Below, one piece after another: positions 12,397 through 23,506 of a DNA stretch of 64,000 nucleotides. A program made the translations under genes and the position numbers. This DNA is from Hymenopellis radicata (lineage: Eukaryota; Basidiomycota; Agaricomycetes; Agaricales; Physalacriaceae). The notes below the pieces were generated by a model, which ran no database searches, had not been told where the DNA came from, and worked only from the letters and a program-made list of their open reading frames with translations. Positions within the stretch are counted from its first letter, which is position 1. Every line of letters starts with the position of its first letter. The stretch covers positions 310,001 to 374,000 of the forward strand of contig JADNRX010000005.1 in assembly GCA_015501595.1 (NCBI GenBank), given 5' to 3'.

Positions 12397-13995
12397 TTAC
12401 TTCTCGCTGAGCTCAACAACACCAGGAAGCGCCTAAACCGGATTAGCTGAAATGCACATTCAGAACTGGGGATACTTACCTTTCCTTCCAAAAGCTCCAA
12501 GCTGGCACCTCCACCAGTGCTGACATGGCTCAACTTGTCCTCTGCACCGGCCTGGGCAACAACGGTGGCCGTGTCTCCACCTCCAACAATTACAACGGCA
12601 CCATTCTTGGCGGCCTCGATGTTGGCCTCAAGGAGAGCTGTCGAGCCTTCTGCAAAGGCGGGGAACTCGAAGACGCCAGGAGGTCTAGAGCATCTAATGT
12701 TAGATGTGGAAGAAAGAAAGATGGAACATAACTCACCCGTTCCAGAGGATAGTCTTTGCTTCCAATACAGTTGTACGGAAGAGTTCACGACTCTTTGGGC
12801 CGGCATCCAGACCCATCCAGCCATCAGGAATACCCTGCGCTTCAGTTGCAGTGCCGGTCTAAGAAAGGGACGTGTGAGCAGCAATTGACGGGCAGACCCA
12901 AGTAGATCGTACGGTGGCGTTCTTATCAAACTTGTCTGCTGTTATGTAGTCCACAGGGAAGACGATCTTGACGCCGTTTGCCTTTGCCTTTGCGACAAGA
13001 GCAGCTACTTTCTCTGATCCAGGTGCGTCGAACAATGAGTTTCCGATCTTTGGGGTAGATGTCAGATAAAATGATACCATGAGTGACGAAATATTGCAAA
13101 CCGAAACGTTCTCAAGAGTTTTCTTGAAAGTGAAAGCCATACCACCACAAATGATGAGGGAGTTGACCTGAAATACGCGTAAGAATCAGATAAGTCGCGT
13201 CTAATGGATACACACCTTGTCGAGCATGTTCTCAATTAGTTGAATCTTGTCGGAGACCTTGGCGCCGCCGAGGATGGCGAGGAAGGGCCTGTCGGGCTTT
13301 TCAAGAGCCTTGGCAAAGAACTCGAGCTCTTTCTTGACGAGCAAACCAGCTGCACGTTGAGGGAGCTTGACTCCAACCATACTGGAGTGGGCGCGGTGAG
13401 CTGTCCCGAATGCATCATTGACGTAGACGTCGCCAAGAGCGGTGAGGCCTTCACGGAATTCGGTGACTTTAGTGGGATCGGCCTTGGTCTTTGTGCCGTC
13501 CTTGTTCTTAACGGAACCTTCCTCCTCGATGTGGAAACGCAAGTTCTCGAGTAGGATGAGGGAGCCAGCGCTGGCAGAAGAGACTGCCTTTTCGACCTCG
13601 GGGCCAACACAGTCAGAAAGGAAAGCGACAGGTTTTCCGATTTGCTTCTCGAGCTCTGCAGCGACGGGCTTGAGGGAGTACTTTTCGACGATTTTGCCGT
13701 CAGGACGTCCGAGATGAGACATGAGAGTGACGACGGAGGCGCCTGATGGCGAGTTGGATCTAGTCGATGACAACATAAGAGTGCTCACCATTGTCGAGTG
13801 CATATTTAATGGTAGGAAGAGCGGCGACGATGCGCTGGAAAATGAGTGAGTAAGAGAGACTATCATCTGATGGGTACATACGGCTGGATTGGTTATTTTT
13901 CCTTCCTGAATGGGAACATTGAAGTCTACGCGAATCAAGACGCGCTTGCCCTTGAGATCGAGGTCGGTGATGGCGAGCTTGTTGGAGAGAGACAT
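12397..13995 (-). CDS. PGK1: Phosphoglycerate kinase
   Basis: This is the glycolytic enzyme that transfers phosphate between 1,3-bisphosphoglycerate and ADP. The start is [16 protein letters not shown] at 13995. Signatures in order are [61 protein letters not shown] and [10 protein letters not shown], ending VVELSEK at TAA 12397-12399. Together they make both Rossmann domains and the hinge of a normal protein of about 417 residues. There are about seven short introns, for example around 13027-13100 and 13755-13840. No frameshift is needed, in contrast to neighbouring genes. The 5' side carries a TTAGGG-type motif and is divergent to an RGG-rich gene, with start codons 108 bp apart. Confidence 0.97.
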
Positions 13996-14023
13996 GGTGG
14001 TGAAGGAACAAGTTTTGGGGAGA

Positions 14024-14039
14024 GTTAGGGTTAGGGTTC
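14024..14039 (-). promoter_or_regulatory. Telobox-like motif in the PGK1 promoter
   Basis: The plus strand has GTTAGGGTTAGGGTTC, which reads as AACCCTAACCCTAAC on the PGK1 sense strand, ending 28 bp before the ATG. Teloboxes (AACCCTAA) are known promoter elements of housekeeping and translation genes bound by Myb/TRF-type factors. Only two and a half units are present, so this is not an internal telomere array. Confidence 0.5.
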
Positions 14040-14103
14040 GCCGTCCTTTATACCGGCCAGCATCCAAGCATCCAGACTTTTGTCGACGTCTTCTACGGCC
14101 TGG

Positions 14104-14893
14104 ATGGAGCCTGCTTCCAACACTCTCGGGCTCGACTTTGATCAGCTAAAGATTACAGAGTCGTCGAGCCCTCCATCGAACGATGTTCCAGTAGTCGACA
14201 AAGGCAGCGAGTCGCCCGACAACGACCATGCCGGCAAGCAAGAGAAGAAGAAACCGTATGTTAATCCAGAGCGCGTCAAGACTGGCGGCGCACAGCGGGT
14301 ACGCGAGGGCCGTCTTTGACCATGACTTTGCCTGATAACGGTCGCAGGACAAGCTGAGCGAGGAGGCACTCACTGAGCGCATGGCGCGTATGAAAGAGCA
14401 GAACGAAAAGATCAAGCAGCGACGACTAGTGAGTCTGCCTTTTATGTGCCCATCGCCTGATTGCCAATGTGTTCAGGATGTTATGGCTGATGAAGACGCG
14501 TTCAAGAAGACTCAAGAATCGGAGCGCATCAAGCAAGCGCACAACCGCAAAGTGCAGGCAAACGTTGACCGCACACGCGAGCAGAATGCCAAGCGCAAGA
14601 TGGACAAGATACAGAGTCGTGAATGGGATTCGGGCAAGCCGACCGCTGATTGGAAGAAGAAACCGGAAGAATCACCGTCAGCGACGCCGGAAGCGGCGGT
14701 CGACGGTGGCGATTCGTCCTTTAGAGGCGGGCGCGGTGGCGGGCGAGGCAGAGGGCGCGGTCGCGGAGGAGCGAGACAGACATCATTGACATCACCGACG
14801 ACCGAGGCGCCGCCGACAACGAGCTCGCCGGCGGCAGTCACAACGACCACGACCAACGACGCTCCTCCCGCATCTGCAGAGACGTCAACTTGA
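14104..14893 (+). CDS. Uncharacterised charged protein with C-terminal RGG box
   Basis: Three exons (14104-14298, 14348-14428, 14477-14893) give about 230 residues. The start [12 protein letters not shown] is the first ATG. The central part is highly charged and helical ([19 protein letters not shown], then [18 protein letters not shown]). A Gly-Arg segment follows ([17 protein letters not shown]) and then a Thr/Pro/Ala-rich tail to TGA 14891-14893. RGG boxes usually bind RNA or are arginine-methylated, so an RNA-related job is a reasonable guess. I do not recognise a family. It is divergent to PGK1 and lies 80 bp upstream of SDA1 on the same strand. The exon structure is clean, with GT-AG junctions and no frameshift. 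Confidence 0.7.
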
Positions 14894-14974
14894 TTTTTGA
14901 CTGGAATAATGTTACCATTACTGTACTTTTTTTTATGTATGCCGCATATTTGATTGATCTCTCTTCCTGCCACC

Positions 14975-17585
14975 ATGGGTCGGGGAATACTGTTGACTGC
15001 CAACCTCCCCCAACTTCAGAATCTTATCAAACGGGACCCAGCCGCGTACAAGGAAGAGTTCCTACAGCAATGGAACCACTACAGCAGCATCCGACAAATT
15101 TTCTTGATCAGTCCAACTGAACATGCACAACAATTTCGCGAACTGGTCACCTTTATCTCCCAAGTCTTGACTATCCTTGCCCTCGGTTCTTTGCACTGCT
15201 AACATGTATTAGGTTGCCCCTTGCTATCCGAAAGAGACTGCAGAATTTCCATCGCAGCTTTCGACTCTACTCCTTGAAAATTATGGAACGCTCTCAGCCG
15301 ACTGCCGAAAGTCCATCGTTCAAAATCTTGTTATGCTCCGGAATAAAAATGTCATCTCATCTATCGAGTTCGTCGTGATCTTTCGCTCAAGGAATGCTAA
15401 TCCCAAGTGTAATACAGGCTCTTAAAGACATTGTTTCCCATTCTCCCCCGGACGACTTCCTCCAGCCTCCGATCATCAATACGAAAGACCATTTTGTCCG
15501 ACATACGCACCGCCAACACGCACTCTATCAATCACAAACTCAATCGCGCCATGCAAGCCATGCTTTTCGGAATGGTCGAACGCGGAATGGACGGTGAGGT
15601 GGTCGGAGACAAAGGCAAACTGCGTGCATCCGCTGGACAATCATCTTCTGTAGTCAATAACGGTGACGATGCTATGTGGGCAATTGTGTTGACCAAGGAA
15701 CTCTGGAGAAAAGGCGTCTGGTATGTTGGCCTAACATACGGCTCCAAATCACTGACCGTGCGTAGGAACGATGTTAAACCCGTGTCAATCGTTGCTCTCG
15801 GATGCTTCCATCCCGTTCTCAAGGTCCAGAGTGCAGCCATTCATTTCTTCTTGGGAAGTGATGAGGAGAAGCAGGATAGTGACGATGAGGAGGATGAGGT
15901 ACATCTATTGATTATTCTTTGCTTTCACATCTAAACTTACTTCAGGACGTGAATGTTGGGGGTCTGCACCATCGTCGCGACATCAACAAAAAGACTCGCA
16001 GCGGCGACAAGAAGTTGCAGAAACAGCTCAACAAGGCCAAAAAAGTCCGTATCGCAATGACATGCCCATCATATATTTAACGTTTGGTTTGTCCAGAAAA
16101 AGCATGGCCCAAAAGACCAGGTTAACGCCAATTTCCCGGCTTTGCAGTTACTCAACGATCCGCAAACCTTTGCTGAGAAGTTGTACGACCTTTTAAACCG
16201 CTACGAGAAGCGTTTCTCTCTCGATCACAAAATTCTCATCATGCAGCTTCTTTCGCGGGTTATGGGAGCGCATAAGCTCTGCGTTCTGGGCTTCTACACT
16301 TACATTGTCAAATACCTCACGCATCATCAGCTCAGAGTGCCTGCCATTCTCGTCAGTCTAGCACAATCTGTGCACGACCTCACTCCTCCGGATGCTTTGG
16401 TTCCGGTGATACAAAAACTAGCTCATGAATTTGTCCACCCTGGCGTGTCCAGTGAGGTCATCGCGGCTGGTATCAATGCGATTCGGGAGGTGTGTAGGCG
16501 CCAGCCTTGGTCCTTGGAAGAGGACATGTTGGGCGATCTAGTCGAGTACAGGAAATCGAGGGACAAGGCTGTGACAGCGGCTGCCAGAGGATTGCTCCAG
16601 CTGTATCGAGAAGTTAATCCGGCATGCTCAAACGACGAGAACGAGTATGTCACGTCTCCTTTTAACGCAACATTCGCGGTATTCATTCGCTTTTAGGGTA
16701 AAGACGCGAGCATGGGTATTGCGTCAGGATCGCGACCGTTACCGTTTGGCTATAGCGCTGATGCTGCGGTCGATATCGAAGGTCTTTCTGTATGTTGTTC
16801 CGTCGTCGTTCAAACTGTTACATGCTGATTGTACAATTCAGTTACTAGAGGACCACTTCCAGCAACTTCGGAAGGAAGACGGCGAAGATGTCGACCCAGA
16901 AGCAGAGGAAGATTGGGGCAATTGGGATGTAGAGTCGGACGATTCAGATTCGTCGTCCGAGTCGGATGGCTGGATTGACGTCGAAGATGACGGCAAGGAC
17001 TTGGAAGTTAGTGATAGTGAAGATGAAGACGAGGCTGGCAAAAAGGATGCACGGAAGAGGAAGCCCCACGGATATCAACGTTGGCAACAACAAAGGCGAG
17101 TTCCACAAACAGGCCCTACCTTGTGCTGACATACTCTCAGATTCTGACGCCCGCCGATTTTTCTCTACTGAATGACCTGCGGATAAAAGCAGCTACCAAA
17201 GCGGTCGAGAATGGCGGCGGCTCAAAAGCCAAACGGAAACTTGCGATTTAGAGGCCAAACAAAAGTCGATGCAAGGTCCAGAGGAGGATACCTATATATC
17301 TGAGATGGATATTCTGGGGCCAAGGAAAAAAGCCAAGGCGGATTATGCTGAACGTATGGAGTCCATCGCGAAAGGGCGTGAAGGCCGAGAGAAGTTTGGC
17401 TCGCACAGGGGGAAGAAGAACAAGAGACGCCGAGCAGTTCGACGAATCGTGAAAAGGCGCGTAATAAGCCTATCATGATGATTCTTAGCAGTGGTGCGGT
17501 TCGGGGCAAGAAGAAGGCATCGCTAAGGGAAAAGCAGCAGAAGCTGAGGGCACATATAGACAAGTCGAAGAAGTCTAAGCATTAA
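14975..17585 (+). CDS. SDA1: Sda1 pre-60S ribosome biogenesis protein, with four apparent frameshifts
   Basis: Sda1 is a nuclear HEAT-like protein needed for 60S subunit maturation and export, first found through an actin phenotype in yeast. The N-terminus MGRGILLTANLPQLQNLIKR, then QFRELVTFISQ and VAPCYPKETAEFP, match the family, as do FPALQLLNDPQTFAEKLYDL and KRFSLDHKILIMQLLSRVMG. An acidic block (DWGNWDVESDDSDSSSESDG) follows. The C-terminus reads ILTPADFSLLNDLRIKAAT, then REGREKFGSHRGKKNK and SLREKQQKLRAHIDK, to TAA 17583-17585. One base seems missing near 16697, 17065, 17244 and 17424; adding one at each gives a continuous Sda1. A likely GC-AG intron lies at 17096-17140. Essential in yeast, so a true pseudogene is unlikely. 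Confidence 0.93.
17096..17140 (+). other. SDA1: GC-AG intron in SDA1
   Basis: The exon ends ACAACAAAG and the intron starts GCGAGT, ending CTCTCAG. Splicing gives STLATTK-ILTPADF, the expected Sda1 reading. The 45-nt size is normal for this window. Confidence 0.6.
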
Positions 17586-17670
17586 TAATAGATAGTGTCC
17601 ATCTGAATGTAGTAGTATCAGCTGTAAAATGCCGATCAATCATTTATTGTTGACTTTGACTTTGACCACC

Positions 17671-19187
17671 ATGAGTCGTCGCCCATCATCACGACCAACA
17701 ACAGATTCTCATAGTCTTAGACGCCGCTCTGGCGCGCATCCTGAGCAGCTACTAGCCGGTGGACGTCAGCGACTACAGCAAGAAAAGACGCTACCGTCTT
17801 TACCATTAGGCGATGAAAATCATGAACCTCAGTTTACTCGCACTCTCTGCGCATCGCCGACAGAAATGGACGTTGATCTTGCAGATTCATATCGTGCTTT
17901 CAGTCCAGTACCTCTTACTCCTCGCGTCGCACCAGAGCATGCCTCAACACGTCTTCCAACACCTGACTTCATTGAGCCCAAAGTACGACACACAGCATCG
18001 ATATCAACATCAGCTACTCTCCGTATACCGTCCACAGACTCATACTCGCCCAAACATTCGAAACGAGTCTCCCGCTCTGCGAGTTTGCTGTCTCGAGGCG
18101 TCAGTTTCATCTCATTCCGAGCGCCTATGCCAATATCACTGCCTTTCACCCATCCCACCCATCATCCTTCAAACTCGGATACTAAGCGCTTGCAGTCCGT
18201 TCGCAGCACCAACAGCTCTATTGATTCTGGTCACTCCAATCTGATCCCAAACGTCGGCACCACAAATCGATTCACGAATCGTTGGCCAATCCCGCGGATG
18301 GCCAGGAAGACCAAGCGAACGCGTTTTAACAGCTCTGACGACGGAACAGGACTTGGAATGGATAATGTGCGCCAATGGCCTGGAAAGAAGTGGTGTTTGC
18401 TCCTGTCAGTCCTCACTGTCCTATCTTACGGAATTGTGGCGATGATATATGGGCTTGCGACGTGGTTCCGCAGTGGGTTCTCTCATCAAGTGTCTTGTTC
18501 CTTTGATGAATCCCTTTCCTACTAGCATGGCTGCACGCTGATGTGATGTACGTCGCAGACTACGATATTCTAGTGCTCATCACTCTCGGCGCGTCAATTC
18601 TCATGCTCACTGCAATTGTCGGTCTCAGCGGTGTCATATTGAACTCGCGCCCGATTCTGGCCGTGTACACCCTCCTTCTTTGGCCTGCGCTCATGTCCAT
18701 GCTCGCCGTAGGTTATACTGCGTATAAACGATCCACATTTTCTCTCGATCACAAGTTGTCGTTCTCATGGAGTAAATACTTCACTCCTTTAGGACGTCTG
18801 CTCATCCAAAATGCCCTGCATTGCTGTGGATTCTATTCTGCTTTGCACGAGGCCGTTCCTAGTCGGCGGTGCTATCCTCGGACAGAACTTCCAGGCTGTA
18901 AAGGAAAGCTGTATAGATTCGAGCGTGAAAATCTCGGCAGTATTTGGGCCGCTACTTTTTCCGTTGTTGCACTGCATCTGTTGAATATTGGTGTGGCGCT
19001 TCTCTGTTCCAACCACGTGACGGAGACATTTGGGAAAGGAATAACGCCTCGGAAATATCGCTTGACCGAAGGAGACGTTAAGGCTGATGCGGAGAAGTTG
19101 GTGCATGTTGTGCGACCAGAATATTCTAGAGCATCGTCGAGTTTGACTTTTAGGGAGGATCGGAAGGAGGCCATACAGGAATACTAG
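17671..19187 (+). CDS. TSP2: Fungal tetraspanin, Tsp2 type
   Basis: A four-pass membrane protein with a long cytosolic Ser/Arg/Pro-rich N-terminus of about 240 residues, as in basidiomycete Tsp2. Membrane segments are seen at CLLLSVLTVLSYGIVAMIYG, LITLGASILMLTAIVGLSG, VYTLLLWPALMSMLAVGY and AATFSVVALHLLNIGVALLC. The large loop before the fourth segment has the tetraspanin CCG motif (LHCCGFYSALHEA) and further Cys at RRCYP and PGCKG. One intron (about 18472-18524) joins WFR to TWLHADVMYV. I chose the ATG at 17671 (context CACCATGAG). An in-frame ATG at 17629 would add 14 residues. Tetraspanins organise membrane domains; Pls1-type members act in infection structures, but Tsp2 roles are less known. 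Confidence 0.85.
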
Positions 19188-19360
19188 TACATTTTGTCAA
19201 TTCTAATCAATGCAGTTGGGACTCGGAGGCGTTAGCATTGGCAATGCCAAAGGAGAGGGAGACGTTAAGCGAGCGGAATTACGGCCCGAACTTCCGGCCG
19301 GTAGTTGGGTCAGCAAATCCAAAAAAAATTGGCACCGTCATCCACTTTGCCCCGTTCTCA

Positions 19361-19827
19361 ATGGTACGTCCAAAGGTTCGACTTGAAATGGCGTCTAACG
19401 CTCGCGCAGGCTGCCCAGGCTACCTTCAAGAGCATCAAGGCCCTCGTGCCCCTCCTTGACCGCGTCCTTGTCCAGCGCTTCAAGCCAGATACGGTGAGCA
19501 CCCACGTTTTTCCACCTGCTCGACCTCATTCTCGCGCAGAAAACTGCCTCTGGAATCTTCCTTCCTACCACTGCGACGTCGTCGCCGCTGCCAGAGGCTA
19601 CCGTCATTGCCACCGGCCCCGGTGCGCCTAACCGTCAGGGCAACGTCGTCCCCACCGCGGTCAAGGCTGGAGACCGCGTCCTCCTGCCTGGCTGGGGCGG
19701 CAACATGATTAAGGTCGGGGAGGAGGTATGTGCTCTGTCTTGCGAGCTGAGGGCCTACTTACTGACAGGAAATTAGGAATACTACCTCTTCAAGGACTCG
19801 GAGATCCTGGCCAAGATTCAAGAGTAA
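19361..19827 (+). CDS. HSP10: 10 kDa mitochondrial chaperonin Hsp10 (GroES)
   Basis: Co-chaperonin of Hsp60 in the mitochondrial matrix. Exon 1 is the start codon alone (19361-19363). The intron 19364-19410 (GTACGT...GCGCAG) then joins it to GCTGCCCAGGCTACC, giving MAAQATFKSIKALVPLLDRV. Later exons give KTASGIFLPTT, then PEATVIATGPGAPN, GDRVLLPGWGGN and EYYLFKDSEILAKIQE to TAA 19825-19827. The mobile loop, GxGxP region and C-terminal strand of Cpn10 are all present, and the length of about 106 residues is normal. The ATG-only exon is supported because no other in-frame ATG precedes the conserved N-terminus. Confidence 0.95.
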
Positions 19828-20272
19828 GGGTCTCTGCACGTCCTATGGGGTTTTAGTAGAGCGGCAAAAGTATCTCGTTGGGCTAGCATATTTTTCAAGA
19901 TAATGACAGGCATTTTCCCCACTCAACGTCGTGTGTGACAAAGACGGAGCTGGCCATAGATTCCATGTCCATGACTAGGTCTACAAGCCTCCAAAGTTCT
20001 ATGCATAGCTCACGTTTCAACCTTGAAGGCGGTGAGTTCTTCCGCAGATTTTCTGCTGAACATTGGGGTACATGTAGCATGTTACTTGCATTTATCTGAC
20101 ATATGTGGCCTTGCAAGTTGCGACAACGTTAAATAGGTGGTAAATAAGTAAACGACTTCGAGTAGTATAGTAGTATCAACTTAAATAATTATACATAGTG
20201 GATTGGAAGATACGTTGAAAGAGTGGGATGCATGCGTGTCTCTATAAGGGATTCTATGGGACTTGGCGGGTA
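19828..20272. other. Intergenic region, no gene supported
   Basis: About 445 nt between HSP10 and a small minus-strand gene. A 73-codon minus-strand frame exists but shows no family resemblance or splice support. A/T-rich DNA near 20130-20200 looks like transcript ends. I see no RNA gene. Confidence 0.4.
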
Positions 20273-20572
20273 TTATGCCTTCGACGACGAAGTCACGAAA
20301 GATACTTTGGACTTTGGTTGAGTGCTTGAATCGAGTATGCACCACTCGAGTTTGTCTAATAGCTCTGACTCCGCGTTGCGTCTTTGAAAGCGGTTCACCA
20401 GGTATGCAATTGCAAGCGCTATGCAAGTGCAGACGAGGTTCACTGCGACTACATGATGGGTGTGTGAGTCAAGTCTCACGAAGGGTAGTAGGCAGGGCTC
20501 ACGAATGAGGACGACGAGGAAAAGGACGTCCTCTGCAGCGGTGGATTCGTCGCGCCGACTCAGAGGTGCCAT
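20273..20572 (-). CDS. Putative small single-pass membrane protein
   Basis: Removing a 54-nt GT-AG intron joins DVLFLVVLIL to AVNLVCTCIALAIAYLVNRF, making one continuous hydrophobic segment of about 27 residues. That the splice completes a membrane helix supports a real gene. The product is about 81 residues: a short N-terminus from the ATG 20570-20572 (MAPLSRRDESTAAED), the helix, then a polar tail FQRRNAESELLDKLEW to a TAA at 20273-20275. The positive charges after the helix suggest the tail faces the cytosol. I recognise no family. It could be a chance open frame, but the helix-restoring splice argues against it. Confidence 0.45.
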   Translation of the reverse strand: MAPLSRRDESTAAEDVLFLVVLIREPCLLPFVRLDSHTHHVVAVNLVCTCIALAIAYLVNRFQRRNAESELLDKLEWCILDSSTQPKSKVSFVTSSSKA

Positions 20573-20931
20573 TCCGAAGTCAATCGGATAGTCTGAGGAG
20601 ACGTCTCTGCAGCCCACGCGTTATATAGTGCGTTCAGTGCTAGATGCCGCAAACAGCTAGGAAATTTTAAACGCCCGATGGTGCTGCATTTTTGCCAGAA
20701 GCAGTTCGCATCTAAAGCCACATACTTGGTACGCGGGCAGGGGCACAGACAATTCAGATGCACAACGTGGGCGCTCGCGAGAGCTCAGCAAGCTGTTAAG
20801 TAGCCAAAATTATCCTTGTTAGCTGTCGTGGCGTATGCACTGAAACGCTATCGCTCCAATTGTGGACAAAAATGAAGGGTGATGTTATGCTGAGATGCGG
20901 GAGATGATGAATTGTCAATGTGATGGGTAAA
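20573..20931. other. Intergenic region, no gene supported
   Basis: About 360 nt between two small membrane-protein genes on the same strand. No conserved frame, repeat or RNA gene is seen. It probably holds the promoter of the left gene and the 3' end of the right one. Confidence 0.4.
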
Positions 20932-21519
20932 CTATAGATACAGATACAGATAGAGTCGTATTAGGTTGATGACTATGATACAAAGTTCGTTGGAATCTCT
21001 GAAATGAATTATTTTGTTTGTGTTGGAGGAGCTAGAAGACCTTGGTGAAATAAGCGTCAATTCATTAGCGGCAATCAGTTGCGGAAGTCGCATACCATTG
21101 TGAACCGTGTATTGCCGAGGAGGGTGCGGCTGAGGGGTAGTACTGGGTGCACAGTATGGAGGCACTGGCACGACAGTGAGTGACGCTCGCGTTCTCTTCA
21201 TCGTGCCGTATCCTTTCACTTCACGATCTATGAAATTGAAAGATTAGTTCTCGACATACGGCTATCAAGGACAAGAGGGAACGAACATCGTAAGTGTTGT
21301 AGTTCTCTCGTTTTGAGAGTTATCCACCGGTCCCATACGGCCAGCGCGTAGAATATAAGCAGGAAGAGCAATATCAACACGCCACCTGGATGACGAACGT
21401 CCAGTCAGTCGTTGATCTGCTTCAGAAATGAGTGGCTTACAGTTTATAGCATCAGTGGCGGAGCAGTCGCAGAACTCAAACACAGAATCTACCTCAGTCG
21501 CGCGGGATGTGGGGGCCAT
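20932..21519 (-). CDS. Putative single-pass membrane protein
   Basis: The ATG at 21519 begins MAPTSRATEVDSVFEFCDCS. A GT-AG intron (GTAAGCC...CATCCAG, about 21387-21442) then joins ATDAIN to GVLILLFLLIFYALAVW, a clear membrane helix followed by DRWITLKTRELQHLR. A second short intron leads to HREVKGYGTMKRTRASL and a Pro-rich tail (VPVPPYCAPSTTPQP). The end is uncertain: the frame can run on to about 20932, or a further intron (GTATGCG...CCAAG) gives an earlier stop near 21010. Layout is like the neighbouring gene at 20273-20572: short N-terminus, one helix, basic segment. No family recognised. Confidence 0.45.
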
Positions 21520-22470
21520 TAGTTGCCGCTGGTCAGAGGCATCCAGGCTTTATGGCGGACAAGAAGATGAAGTACAGCTTGGTTTACGGGCCTAGGGCAG
21601 TGTTTGACAAAGCCGCTGCCATTGTTAGGTCATTCCGACACGGTAGCCAAGACGCCGTGTGGCTCCGACTATTCATCTGATGTGAAAGACTCGGGCAGAG
21701 AAAGGGCTCAGGGGGATTGCTGTGTGTTGTGTCATGCTGTACATCAGCCGGAGGAAGACAAGGTTGAGACGAGGCTTCAGGCAGTGACAGCACATATCCA
21801 GACCGAAGTAGAGCGAAATTCTGAGTATCTTGAATCTTTGTTAGCTACATAAAGCTATGTGAGCTTGTGAACGGCTAGTGTCGGTGTGAGATAAGGAAAG
21901 GAGCCTCGACGTTGTGTTAGATTAAAATAGATGACATCGTAGTGATGACTCTTACATCTCTTTTGGGGGTCAGATCGCGTCGTGTCGAGAAGTTTCTTGC
22001 TCGACGCGCTCACTGGTATTCTGAGACTATCAGTCGTTCGGTGTCCTACCACTCACCATCCTCCTCATTTTGGGTCCCCGCCCACCATCCCTTTCTTCTC
22101 TTCACACTGGGTATGTTTGGGTTTCTTCTCTCTTCCCTCAAACCCATTCTCCTTGTGACATTGCCTTATCGAGACAGGCGTTCACCGCCACACTTCGATA
22201 GGCAGACCACCGCGTTGCGGCATTGTCGTTTTCCCCTTGCGGCCCACACAGCTGGCGTTTACACCTGATCATTGACCTGATGCTATCCAGTACATCAGAT
22301 TCTGATACTTGATGGCATCATCATCAGGCGCGCCTCACACGCACAAGACAAGGTTCTCAAGAACTTGCCTCATCAGTTTTGTTTTTGTAAGAAGGGACCA
22401 TACAACATAGTCATTCGCATAGCCTACGCAACATAATACAGCACTACACTCGAATCCATACGCCGGCAAT
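21520..22470. other. Gene-poor stretch with no supported gene
   Basis: About 950 nt. Frames of 65-110 codons exist on both strands (for example 21604-21852 and 21942-22268 on the plus strand), but none has family motifs, and possible splice sites do not improve them. No tRNA-like B box or tandem repeat is seen. It may be the long 3' region of RPL20 and the promoter of the small membrane gene. Confidence 0.4.
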
Positions 22471-23160
22471 TTAGAAGGTGCTGGGGCGCGTAGCGACGAA
22501 GGTCGAGCGAGCCTTGACCACCCGGTGAGGAAGAGGGAACTTGAGCTTGGGGATCATGAGCTGCTTGATGTATGGGCGACGGACGTCCTCAGATTTCTCA
22601 ATCTCGACCACACGGAGGATCTGAACAACTGTTAGTTCAAACAGCATCAAGTCTACAGTCCCCAAGACGCACGTGGATCGAACGGAAGCGGGCACGATGT
22701 CTGGCAGCCATGTCCTGGTACATGCTCTTGACCGCGTCGGCGCGGGTGAGGTCACGGTACTCCTTGTACATGTTGTGGGTACCGGAACGCGAGTCGTATC
22801 GGAGCCAGATACCAAAGTTCTTCACTTTGAGAGGCCTCTTCTCGTGGATCTAGAAATAACAGGGCCACGAAACGACCGTCAGCAATCCCATTCCGCCTGC
22901 CTCTTGAGGGCTGCAAGGGATATACACACAACGTTGACACCAATGATTTCGCCATTGGCCTTTTTGACCTTTTTCAGCTGCCTGTAGGGGCGTTAGGTGT
23001 AATCGAGCGAAATATTGGACACGAACCTGAGGAAGTACCAGAACCGCGACTTGGCGACAACTTCGTTGGGCGCGAAGATGCGCATGCGGTAGATTTTGGG
23101 AGTAGGCTCAGCCTCAGTGGGGAGGTGGCGACCGACGACTTGGTATTCTTGAAGGCCCAT
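22471..23160 (-). CDS. RPL20: 60S ribosomal protein eL20
   Basis: Structural protein of the large ribosomal subunit. Exon 1 starts [19 protein letters not shown] and goes through [20 protein letters not shown]. After an intron come [18 protein letters not shown] and [20 protein letters not shown]. The next parts read [20 protein letters not shown] and, after a last intron, [13 protein letters not shown] and [18 protein letters not shown], ending RPSTF at TAA 22471-22473. All regions of eL20 are present at the normal length of about 176 residues. Introns are 45-85 nt; none looks like a host for a box C/D or H/ACA snoRNA. Confidence 0.97.
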
Positions 23161-23506
23161 TCTGTTGACAAGTCAGATCTCCGGCCAAGTACATCCGTGC
23201 CATCTCGGTGCCATCCAGCCATTCCCGACCAAATCGTCCAGTAAACGCAACAGCACGATAATCAAGGATAGCAATACGACGCCCGAGAACATAAACGCAG
23301 CAATAGTACGCACCTTGAGGATGTCGGTTGTGTGGATTGTACGCACAAATTTCGACGAGGATGAGGCACCGCAATGCTGATGTAATTTTCCCACGGCAGG
23401 GCAACTTCATGCACTGCAGATTGCATGTTTTTCAGGCTTCATTCGGGAATACAAGGTATGGATACATATTAATATGTGAGGAACTAGTGTACGTATATAT
23501 CTATCA
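23161..23506. other. Region between MSP1 and RPL20
   Basis: About 345 nt upstream of RPL20 and downstream of MSP1, both on the minus strand. It should hold the RPL20 promoter, possibly with a leader intron. No other gene is supported. Confidence 0.4.

Noticed and set aside
14024..14039. Possible internal telomere repeat (TTAGGG).
   Set aside because: Only two and a half units are present, close to a start codon; a telobox is a better reading.
14512..15003. A 163-codon minus-strand frame with Pro/Arg runs.
   Set aside because: It is the complement of the RGG box of the gene at 14104-14893.
19364..19410. Possible tRNA B box (GGTTCGACTTG).
   Set aside because: It lacks the following CC and there is no A box or cloverleaf; it is inside the HSP10 intron.
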